64,000 nucleotides of DNA from G963708235 sp963708235 (lineage in GTDB: Bacteria > Actinomycetota > Acidimicrobiia > Spongiisociales > UBA5794), in assembly GCA_963708235.1 (NCBI GenBank), contig OY970200.1, positions 1,736,001-1,800,000 on the forward strand, written 5' to 3'. The notes below the pieces were generated by a model. The model saw only the letters and a program-made list of their open reading frames with translations, did no database searches and was not told the origin of the DNA. A program made the translations under genes and the position numbers. Position 1 is the first letter of the stretch. Every line of letters begins with the position of its first letter. Below are positions 53,564 through 61,412 of this stretch, piece after piece.

Positions 53564-53614
53564 GGGAACGGAAGCGCCCGCAACGAAAGGTCGTTGGGAG
53601 GGGCTTCCGTTTCC
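53564..53614. terminator. bidirectional hairpin between flp and tadC
   Basis: AACGGAAGC (about 53567) and GCTTCCGTT (about 53603) pair with flanking GGG/CCC, and the loop contains a second perfect hairpin CAACGA-AAGG-TCGTTG. It lies between the two convergent genes, so it probably ends both transcripts. Confidence 0.7.
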
Positions 53615-53670
53615 CGCGTCCACAGTCCCGCCGAGGCAGGGCCACATCACCATCCGGTGACAGGTGAAGG

Positions 53671-54579
53671 TCAGCGCCCCAGGTTGGAGGCGATATTGAT
53701 CATGGCGGGGCCGAGAAGGATCACGAAGATGGCGGGAAAGATGCACAGCACCATCGGGAACACCATCTTGACCGGAGCGGCAAAGGCCTTCTCCTGAGCC
53801 CGCTGCCGCCGGCGCACCCGCATCTCGTCGGCCTGAACCCGGAGCATCCGACCGACGCTGACCCCGAAGGTGTCGGCCTGGTTCATCGCCAGGATGAACG
53901 AGTTGAGATCGTCGACATCGGTGCGTTCGGCAAGGGCGCGCATCGCTTCCTGACGGCTCACCCCGACCCGTGACTCCTGGAGCATCCGGCCGAACTCGTC
54001 GCTCAGCTCCCCGGGGACATGCGTGACCACCCGGTCCAGCGCCGCCTCGAAGCTGAGACCGGCTTCGATCGAGATCACCAGCAGATCGATCAGATCGGGC
54101 AGGTCGCGTTCGATGGCGCGGACCCGGGCCGCCACCCTACGGTTGAGCACCTGGTCCGGTCCGTAGAACCCGGCCACCGCAACGGTGCCGAACACCAACC
54201 ATCGCGCCGATCCGCCTCCGACGAGACCGGCGAGGACGAAGAAGGCGATCACCGCCGCCAGCAGCGCCAGCACCCGGATCGCCGCCCATGACGTCTCGTC
54301 GATCTCCGGGTAGTAGGCGGCTTTGACCAGCCGCCGGCGGGTCCGGGCCGCCCATTCCTGTGGGGTGAACCGCATCCCGAGCCGCCCCAGCCGCTGCATC
54401 ACCGGGAGTACCACCCGCGCCGAGAAGGGCTCCGACAAGATCTCCCGGGTACCTTGGAGGTCGGCCAACCGACGTGACGACCCGGCCCGTTGGCGGTTGA
54501 TCTGCAACCCCACCACGGTGGCCACATAGGCGACGGCGATCCCCACGGCGATCACCACGATGGGGAGGTCGAGGGGCAC
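53671..54579 (-). CDS. tadC: Tad pilus membrane protein TadC
   Basis: 302 residues, T2SSF-type inner-membrane platform protein. Hydrophobic start, a helical cytoplasmic stretch, spans (IRVLALLAAVIAFFVLAGLV), the GspF domain with IERDLPDLIDLLVISIEAGLSF and VRRRQRAQEKAFAAPVKMVFP, then the final helix. GTG 54577-54579 follows GAGG by seven bases and overlaps the tadB stop region. Works with TadB and TadA to build Flp pili. Confidence 0.9.
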   Translation of the reverse strand: MPLDLPIVVIAVGIAVAYVATVVGLQINRQRAGSSRRLADLQGTREILSEPFSARVVLPVMQRLGRLGMRFTPQEWAARTRRRLVKAAYYPEIDETSWAAIRVLALLAAVIAFFVLAGLVGGGSARWLVFGTVAVAGFYGPDQVLNRRVAARVRAIERDLPDLIDLLVISIEAGLSFEAALDRVVTHVPGELSDEFGRMLQESRVGVSRQEAMRALAERTDVDDLNSFILAMNQADTFGVSVGRMLRVQADEMRVRRRQRAQEKAFAAPVKMVFPMVLCIFPAIFVILLGPAMINIASNLGR

Positions 54580-54581
54580 GG

Positions 54582-55598
54582 TCACACCTCGATCTTGATC
54601 AGCCGAGTGATCCACCACAGACCGATGAGGAGCAGCAGCCCCGATCCTCCCAGCGCCAGCATCCCGAGCGGGCTGTCCAGCATCGGTTGGAGGTACTCCG
54701 GGTTCTGGGAGGAGATGAACGCAAAGATGACAAACGGCATCACCCCAAGCACGATGGCCGAGATCCGCCCCTCTGCGGTCAGCGCATGCATCTCCCGCCG
54801 CATCCGCCCCCGATGCAGCATGGTCTCGGAGGTGGTTTGCAGCACCTCGGCAAGGTTGCCACCGACCTCACGCTGAATGGTGAAGGCCAGGACCACCCAG
54901 TCGAAGTCGACCGATTCCATCCGCCGCGCCGAATCCTGCAGCGCCTCACCTGCGGAGCGTCCCAACCGGATCTCGTTCATGATCCGCTGGAACTCGCGGG
55001 CGGTGGGCTGCGGGGCCTCCTGCGACACCGCCTCCAGCCCCTGGAGCATCGAATACCCGGCACGCAGCGACGTCGAGAGCAGGTTGAGCGTGTCGGGCAG
55101 TTGATCCTCGAAACGGCGGCGCTGCCGGGTGGCGATGATCGAGACGGTGGCCCCGACCAGGAACAGGGCACCTGCGGCGCTGATCAGCGCCACCACCGGG
55201 TTTCCGGAGAGCACCAGCCCGATGAACCCGGCGATCAGCCCGACCAGGAGACCGGCGGCGATCCCCTCCCCCGGTCGCACCCGGAGGTTCGCCTGTTCGA
55301 GGGCGGTCTCGATCTTGCCGAGCACCCCACGCCGCTCGGCGATCCGCTCGGCGCGCACCACGAAACGCCGCAGCAGCCGGAGCCGTGCCAGCATCCCCGT
55401 CTCCGCCTGATGCCCGGTGTAGGCGCTCAGCCTCGACTCGAGGTCGCGGTCGCTGCCCTGCCGCCCCAACACCAGGGTGACCACCAGGAACACCACGCCG
55501 GCGATGCCGAACACGGTGACCAGAACCAGGAGTCGCGCCGTCGGGGACTGGGCGGCGAGCAGCGGCGCCCCGGTCGCGACCAGGGACGGCATTGGCAT
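54582..55598 (-). CDS. tadB: Tad pilus membrane protein TadB
   Basis: 338 residues, GspF-like. N-terminal helices (LVLVTVFGIAGVVFLVVTLV), a cytoplasmic helical part, then spans (LLVGLIAGFIGLVL) and the T2SSF domain with LPDTLNLLSTSLRAGYSMLQ and the IQREVGGNLAEVLQTTSETM motif. ATG 55596-55598 or the GTG just before; both overlap the tadA stop. Confidence 0.9.
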   Translation of the reverse strand: MPMPSLVATGAPLLAAQSPTARLLVLVTVFGIAGVVFLVVTLVLGRQGSDRDLESRLSAYTGHQAETGMLARLRLLRRFVVRAERIAERRGVLGKIETALEQANLRVRPGEGIAAGLLVGLIAGFIGLVLSGNPVVALISAAGALFLVGATVSIIATRQRRRFEDQLPDTLNLLSTSLRAGYSMLQGLEAVSQEAPQPTAREFQRIMNEIRLGRSAGEALQDSARRMESVDFDWVVLAFTIQREVGGNLAEVLQTTSETMLHRGRMRREMHALTAEGRISAIVLGVMPFVIFAFISSQNPEYLQPMLDSPLGMLALGGSGLLLLIGLWWITRLIKIEV

Positions 55599-56953
55599 CA
55601 CCTGAGCCCCCCGGCGGGCGGTGAGACCTGAAACAGCTCGGGTGACAACGTGATCCCGTTCTGTTCCAGCCGCTCGGCGAAGTGGGGACGGAAACCGGTC
55701 GGCTTGATCTCACCCAGCACCACCCCGTCCTCGTCGACGCCCTTGGAGTAGTCGAAGGTGAACAGGTCGGTGGTGGTGACCACATCGGCCTCCATCCCCA
55801 GCACCTCGGTGACATGGGTGACGCGGCGGGTCCCGTCGCGGAGCCGGTGGAGGTGGACGATCAGGTCGACGGCCGAGCTGATCTGCTCGCGGATCGCCCG
55901 CACCGGGAGGTCCATCCCCGCCATCAGCACCATGGTCTCGATGCGCGAGATCGTGTCCCGCGGTGAGTTGGAGTGGATGGTGGTCAGCGAGCCGTCATGA
56001 CCGGTGTTCATCGCCTGCAACATGTCGAGCGCCTCGCCACCGCGAGCCTCACCGACGATGATCCGGTCGGGACGCATCCGGAGCGCATTCCGGACCAGAT
56101 CGCGGATGGTGACCTCACCTTTGGACTCCAGGTTGGGTGGACGGTATTCCATCCCGAGGACGTGCACCTGGTTGAGCCGGAGCTCGGCGGCGTCCTCGAT
56201 GGTGACGATCCGCTCGTTGTCGGGGACAAAGCTGGAGAGTACGTTGAGCAGCGTGGTTTTGCCCGATCCGGTCGACCCGCTGACGATGATGTTCATCCGT
56301 CCCAACACGCAGCGTCTCAGGAAACCGGCCACCTGCGGGGTGAGCGTGGTCTTCTCGATCAGATCGTCGACCGTGAACGGATCGACGGAGAACTTCCGGA
56401 TGGTCAGGAACGGCCCGTGGATCGCCAGCGGATGGATCACGGCGTTGACCCGGGACCCGTCGGGGAGCCGGGCATCGACCATCGGGGTCGACTCGTCGAT
56501 ACGCCGGCCCACCTGACCGACGATCTTCTCGATGATCCTCTCGACGTGGGTGGCATCGACAAACCGGGTGTCGGTGAGGCTGAGCCGTCCATGACGCTCC
56601 ACCCACACCTGGTGGGGGCCGTTGACCATCACCTCGTTGACCGCCGGGTCAGCGAGGAACGGGTCGATCGGGCCGTACCCGAGAACATCGTCGGAGATCT
56701 CCTGGAGCAGCCGGAGCCGGTCCGGGCGGGCCAGCGGCACCGACTCTTCCTGGTCGAGCGCCCATTCCAACATCTCCATCACCCGGAGCTTGAGCTCGGC
56801 ATCGGAGATGGCACGGTCGTACAGCGTGGGGCCGAGCCCCTCGACCACCTTGTAATGGAGACGGCGACGCAGATCCTGGCGGGCCTCTTCGCGCCGCCCG
56901 TCGATGCTGCTGTCTGCAGCCCGCGCCGCCTTGACCCTATCGGCGAGACTCAT
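55598..56953 (-). CDS. tadA: Tad pilus ATPase TadA/CpaF
   Basis: 451 residues, hexameric secretion ATPase that powers pilus assembly. N-terminal helical domain, PAS-like region, Walker A GSTGSGKTT (226-234), Asp box VTIEDAAELRL, Walker B VGEARGGEALDML and HDGSLTTIHSNSPRD His box. Starts ATG 56953 after a 96-base gap from cpaE. Confidence 0.94.
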   Translation of the reverse strand: MSLADRVKAARAADSSIDGRREEARQDLRRRLHYKVVEGLGPTLYDRAISDAELKLRVMEMLEWALDQEESVPLARPDRLRLLQEISDDVLGYGPIDPFLADPAVNEVMVNGPHQVWVERHGRLSLTDTRFVDATHVERIIEKIVGQVGRRIDESTPMVDARLPDGSRVNAVIHPLAIHGPFLTIRKFSVDPFTVDDLIEKTTLTPQVAGFLRRCVLGRMNIIVSGSTGSGKTTLLNVLSSFVPDNERIVTIEDAAELRLNQVHVLGMEYRPPNLESKGEVTIRDLVRNALRMRPDRIIVGEARGGEALDMLQAMNTGHDGSLTTIHSNSPRDTISRIETMVLMAGMDLPVRAIREQISSAVDLIVHLHRLRDGTRRVTHVTEVLGMEADVVTTTDLFTFDYSKGVDEDGVVLGEIKPTGFRPHFAERLEQNGITLSPELFQVSPPAGGLR

Positions 56954-57049
56954 GGCACCATTTTCTCACGTCCTGGCCCCTCATGTGCCGACCGCTCACC
57001 TCGTGGACGGCTGCGGCTCCCGAATCGGGGCACACGCCGAGTGGGCGGC

Positions 57050-58237
57050 TCACGACTTGGCGCTGCGGCGGCGGAGTCGTCGCTCCTCGCCGACGACCCC
57101 GTCGAGGTCGTCGAAGACCAGACGCGCCACGTTCCGGAAGTCTTTGGCGACCCGTGAGCGCGGGTTGAGCTGGACCACCGGCACCCCCTCGTTCACCGAG
57201 CGCGGCACCAGCTTGTCGGAAACCACCGACGCCTGGATCTTGAGACCCAGGGAACGCTCCATTTCCCCGACATCGAGACGGGCCTTGGAGTTGTTCCGGT
57301 TGAGCACCAGCTTGATCTTCTCGAACGGGAACTTGATCATCCTGAGGGCATCCAGCGCCAGTTTGGCGTTCTTGACGCTCGGCAGATCCATATCCACCAC
57401 CAGGAGAACGGCGTCGCTGCGCTCCAGGATCGACAGCACCGGCTCGTCGAGGAAGGGGGCGGTGTCGATGACGATGTAGTCGAACATCCGGCGCAACATT
57501 CCCAGGGTCCGCACCACCACCGCCGTCGAGATCTCGTCGGCGAGGGCCGGCTCCAGCGGCGCCGCCAGCACCCGCAGCCCGCTGTTGTGACGGGAGAGCA
57601 GGCTTCCCAGCATCTCCTCGTCTAGCTTCTCGATGTCGCGTGCGGCATCGACCACGGTGTGGCGCGGGTCGACCTGGAGGGCGATGCAGATGTCGCCGAA
57701 CTGGAGATCGGCATCGAACACCACCACCCGGTCCGGGTCGGACCACTCCGCCAGCGTGACCGCCACATTGCTTGCGGTGACCGTCTTGCCGGCGCCGCCC
57801 TTGGGCGACATCACGGTGATCACCTTGCCGATGCGGGGCCGCCAGTCACGGGTGACATCGCCGCGGGCCTGACCCTCGCTGATCAGCCGGAGCGACGCCT
57901 CCAGCTTCTCCTTGGTCAGGGGAAGATCGATGACATCTTTGATCCCGAGCCGCAGGGCGGTGCGCAACACATCGCCACCGACATCGTCACCGACGAGAAC
58001 CACCGGCAACGAGGGCCGTAGCTCGAAGAGGTGCGCAGCATCCTCGATGGCGCCCGCCAGCCCGAAGGTGGGACCGAGAAAGGCCACCTCGATGCCCTCC
58101 TCGACCAACCGGCGTTGGGCATCGGTGATGTTTCGTGCGCTATGGACGGTGTGTCCGTCGAGCAGACCCTTGGCGTCGTCGACGAATCCGCTGTCACCGT
58201 CGACGAGAAGGACCGACCACGACCCCTCAGCCGGCAT
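57050..58237 (-). CDS. cpaE: CpaE/TadZ pilus-localising ATPase
   Basis: 395 residues. N-terminal receiver-like domain (LLVDGDSG, DLPLTKEKLEASL) without a convincing phosphorylation site, then a ParA/MinD ATPase with deviant Walker A PKGGAGKT (145-152), FDADLQFGD and DTAPFLDEP. Proposed to position the Tad apparatus at the pole. ATG overlaps the cpaB end by 11 bases. Confidence 0.92.
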   Translation of the reverse strand: MPAEGSWSVLLVDGDSGFVDDAKGLLDGHTVHSARNITDAQRRLVEEGIEVAFLGPTFGLAGAIEDAAHLFELRPSLPVVLVGDDVGGDVLRTALRLGIKDVIDLPLTKEKLEASLRLISEGQARGDVTRDWRPRIGKVITVMSPKGGAGKTVTASNVAVTLAEWSDPDRVVVFDADLQFGDICIALQVDPRHTVVDAARDIEKLDEEMLGSLLSRHNSGLRVLAAPLEPALADEISTAVVVRTLGMLRRMFDYIVIDTAPFLDEPVLSILERSDAVLLVVDMDLPSVKNAKLALDALRMIKFPFEKIKLVLNRNNSKARLDVGEMERSLGLKIQASVVSDKLVPRSVNEGVPVVQLNPRSRVAKDFRNVARLVFDDLDGVVGEERRLRRRSAKS

Positions 58238-59250
58238 CGAGCGACTCCAGATCCTGCCGGAGCTGTTCGAGGATGGAGAAGAGGTCGTCGATCCGGGCGC
58301 CCTCGGTGGCGATCGGGGTGTAGTCCTCGTCGGCGGGGAGCAGGGTCAGGGCGAGCACCGACACCTGGCGTGCCAGCTCGAGCCGTTCCGCCTGCACCTC
58401 GGTCACCTCGAGCACCACGCTGAGCTCGCCGAGTGCCTGGGCATCGATCGTCGAGCTGTCGACGGTCTGGGCGCCGACCGCCAACACCGGGATGTCCTGG
58501 AGGATGGTCTGGGTGATCTCGATGTTGTCGGGGAGGGCGTTGATGTATTGCGACAGCCGATCCCCGGTGGTGTCCTGTGGGGTCTCGATCGGCTCACCGT
58601 CCTCGTCGGTGGCCGGCGGTGTGGTCGGGGTGGTGAGCAGACCCGGGGGGAGGTCCCCCTCGAGCACCAGATCCCGGGTCACCGGGTTGGAGAGCAGGGC
58701 CTTGAGCGTCGCCTGATCAACGGTGCGGGTGGCCAGGACGTTGACCCGATCTCCGGGGACGATCAGCCCGCCGACGCTGGCCACCGGACCTGGACTCACC
58801 GCAATCGCCACCTTGCCCACCGGGATACGCCCGGACAGGGCGTCGACATCGAGCTGGGCGGGGGTGACGAACATTTCCTGGGTGATGAGCTGACCGGCGC
58901 TGATCGGGCCCGCCGACAGGGTGCCCGAGAGCAGCGGCTCGAGGCTCCGACGGGTTCCCGGCGCACACATTCGGATCGACATCGGCGGAGTCCTCGGTCG
59001 GGCCCAGACACAGAATGGTCGAGCCCTCGAACACCACCGACTCGACCAACGCCGCTCCGGTATCGATGAACGCCTGGGCGGTCGCCCCGTCGGTACCGGC
59101 GGGGATGAGCTGGGTGGCGCGGTAGACCGTGACCTCGGCGACATCGGCTCGCACGTCACGTTCCACCGTCTCGAGATATCGCCACACCGAGAAGGAGGCC
59201 GCTGCGGCGAGAAGGAGCGCCACCAGCAGCACCACCGTGCGTCGGTTCAT
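58227..59250 (-). CDS. cpaB: CpaB/RcpC-like pilus protein, frameshifted
   Basis: N-terminal frame: signal anchor RRTVVLLVALLLAAAASFSV and SAF-type region (TVYRATQLIPAGT...NVCAGN). The homologous continuation RSLEPLLSGTLSAGPISAGQ is one base further on, with PGDRVNVLAT and a C-terminal DUF192-unrelated tail ending ESLDAG. One extra base in the CCC at 58952-58954 separates them. Corrected length 340. CpaB helps assemble or glycan-anchor Tad pili; here it is only usable if the frameshift is an error or bypassed. Confidence 0.85.
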
Positions 59251-59356
59251 CCCCTACCGCCTTTCCCATCCAGCCGCCGGGTCGAAACGACCCGGCGGTC
59301 CTCAGCGGCGTCCGTCCAACGCCTTCGGTCAAGCATGGCCGTGGCCGGTGCCAGGC

Positions 59357-61277
59357 TCACTTCCGTCCGATACCGCGTTCCTTGAGCTCCTGCAGGATGG
59401 CCTCCAGCGACGCATCAGCGTTGAACGACGGTGCGTCGGCGACTTCCTCCTCACGCTGGAACTCCCGGCGCTTGGGCCGTGGCGGCGCCGCAGCCGAAGG
59501 CTCGCGCTTGGGCCGGTCGAACCCTGGTGCGGCCGGGGCCTGTTGCTGCTGGGAGCGCTCTTCCCATTCGGGAAGCGCCTGCTTGATGGAGAGACTGACC
59601 CGGCGACGATCGACGTCGACCTCGGTGACCTTGACCCGAACCGCCTGTCCGATGGAAAGCTCGAGTTCCGGGCTCTCCACGTGATGGACGGCGATCTCGG
59701 ACACATGCACCAGACCTTCGACCCCGTCACCGACCGAGACGAACGCACCGAACGGGACCGTCTTGGTGACGCTGCCGTCGATGATGGTGCCCATCTCGGT
59801 CTCGCGGGCGAACATGTCCCACGGATCTTCCTTGGTCTGACGGATCGACAGCGAGATGCGCTCCCGGTCACGATCGACCTCGAGAACCTTCACCTGAACC
59901 TTGTCCCCGACATTGACGACCTCGCTGGGGTGCGAGACGTGCTGCCAGGAGAAGCTCGGAGACGTGGACGAGACCGTCCATACCGCCGAGATCGACGAAC
60001 GCACCGAAGTTGACCACAGACGACACGGTGCCATCGCGGACATCGCCCGGCTGGAGGTCGCCCAGGAACGCCTGACGCTGCTCGGCCTGCGCCTCTTCGA
60101 GGTAGGCACGGCGGGACAGCACCACGTTGTTGCGGTTCTTGTCCAGCTCGATGACCTTGGCTTCGATGTTCTCACCGACGAAGGGCTGCAGGTCACGCAC
60201 CCGGCGCAGATCGACCAGGGAGGCGGGGAGGAACCCGCGGAGACCGATGTCGACGATCAGGCCGCCCTTGACGACCTCGATGACCGGACCGGTGACGGTG
60301 CCACCTTCGGCCATGACGCCCTCGATACGGCCCCAGGCACGCTCGTACTGGGCACGCTTCTTGGAAAGGACGAGTCGTCCGGACTCGTCCTCCTTCTGCA
60401 TGACCAGCGCTTCGATCTCATCGCCGACCGAGACCACGTCGGCGGGGTTGGCGCTGTTGCGGATCGAGAGCTCGTTGGCGGGGATGACGCCTTCGGACTT
60501 GTAGCCAATGTCGATCAGGGCCTCGTCCGGGTCGACGCGGACCACGATGCCGGCGACGATGTCGCCTTCCTTGAACTCGAACACGGTGCGGTCGATCGCC
60601 TCGGCGAAGTCGTCGGCCGACAGCTCGTCGGCAATGTCGCCGATGTCGCGAGGTGCGGTGATCGCCGGGCGGGATCCGTGGTCCGGATCGACGGCAGCAG
60701 CCGGATAACCGGCGTCCGCCTCGTCGGCGGCAGGGGCACCCTCCTCCGAAGACACCTCGGCTGCAGGAGCATCCTCCACGGCAGAAGCCTCGGCAGCGGG
60801 AGCATCCTCAGCAGGAGCATCCTCCACGGCAGAAGCCTCAGCGGCGGGAGCATCCTCAGCAGGAGCATCCTCCACGGCAGAAGCCTCAGCGGCGGGAGCA
60901 TCCTCAGCAGGAGCATCCTCCACGGCAGAAGCCTCAGCGGCGGGAGCATCCTCAGCAGGAGCATCCTCCACGGCAGAAGCCTCAGCGGCGGGAGCATCCT
61001 CAGCGGGAGCATCCTCAGCCGGTGCAGCCTCGGCAGGCGCTTCGGCCGAAGGCTGCTCATCAGCGACTTCGGCCACAGCGGCTTCTTCTACCGGCTCGGC
61101 GGGGGGTGTTTCCGCCACGTCCCGGGTCTCCTCTTCGGAGGCAGGGGCGTGGTCGGTCTCGGTTGCGGGGGCCGAAACCTCCGTGACAGAGGCTTCTTCA
61201 GCCTCCGGAGCCGGGGTGGTCTCCTCCGACTCGGTCACACCGGAAGCGGGCGCTTCCGTCTCGTTCTCGATGGCCAT
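59357..61277 (-). CDS. rpsA: 30S ribosomal protein S1, frameshifted, long acidic N-terminus
   Basis: Corrected length 639, against about 480-500 for most actinobacterial S1. The first 200 residues are Ala/Glu/Pro-rich and contain about five copies of a 16-residue repeat (unit AVEDAPAEDAPAAEAS). Then four S1 domains: EFKEGDIVAGIVVRVDP, EGGTVTGPVIEVVKGGL, LQPGDVRDGTVSSVVNFGAF and TIIDGSVTKTVPFGAF. Domain 3 reads GLVHVSEL and then breaks at 59951-59953 (GAGCTTCTCC for expected GAGCTCTCC), resuming SWQHVSHPSEVV one base later. Essential in most bacteria, so either an error or bypassed. polA is upstream. Confidence 0.93.
60768..61020. repeat. 48-bp tandem repeat in rpsA
   Basis: About five copies of a 48-bp unit (core AGCATCCTCCACGGCAGAAG on the plus strand). 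They encode the 16-residue acidic repeat of the S1 N-terminus. The in-frame unit and high nucleotide identity suggest recent expansion. Confidence 0.93.
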
Positions 61278-61412
61278 GCGACGACATCAACTCCTTGGAC
61301 AACATGATTGCCTTTGAGCACGGTTTTCCGATGTCGAAGGCTTGGCAATCGTAACAGGTCGAAACCGACGATGGGCCAAGTTCCGCAGTGCCCGGCGACA
61401 ACCAAGCCGGGC
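61278..61412. other. intergenic gap with likely rpsA promoter
   Basis: Between the polA stop and rpsA. Reading the minus strand, TTGTCCAAGGAGTTGATGTCGTCGC precedes the ATG; AAGGAG is 12 bases before. No further features assigned. Confidence 0.4.

Noticed and set aside
48330..59955. Genome-wide programmed +1 frameshifting as a firm claim
   Set aside because: Only two of four sites share GAGCTTC, there is no stop or rare codon at all A-sites, and single-base insertion errors explain all cases equally well.
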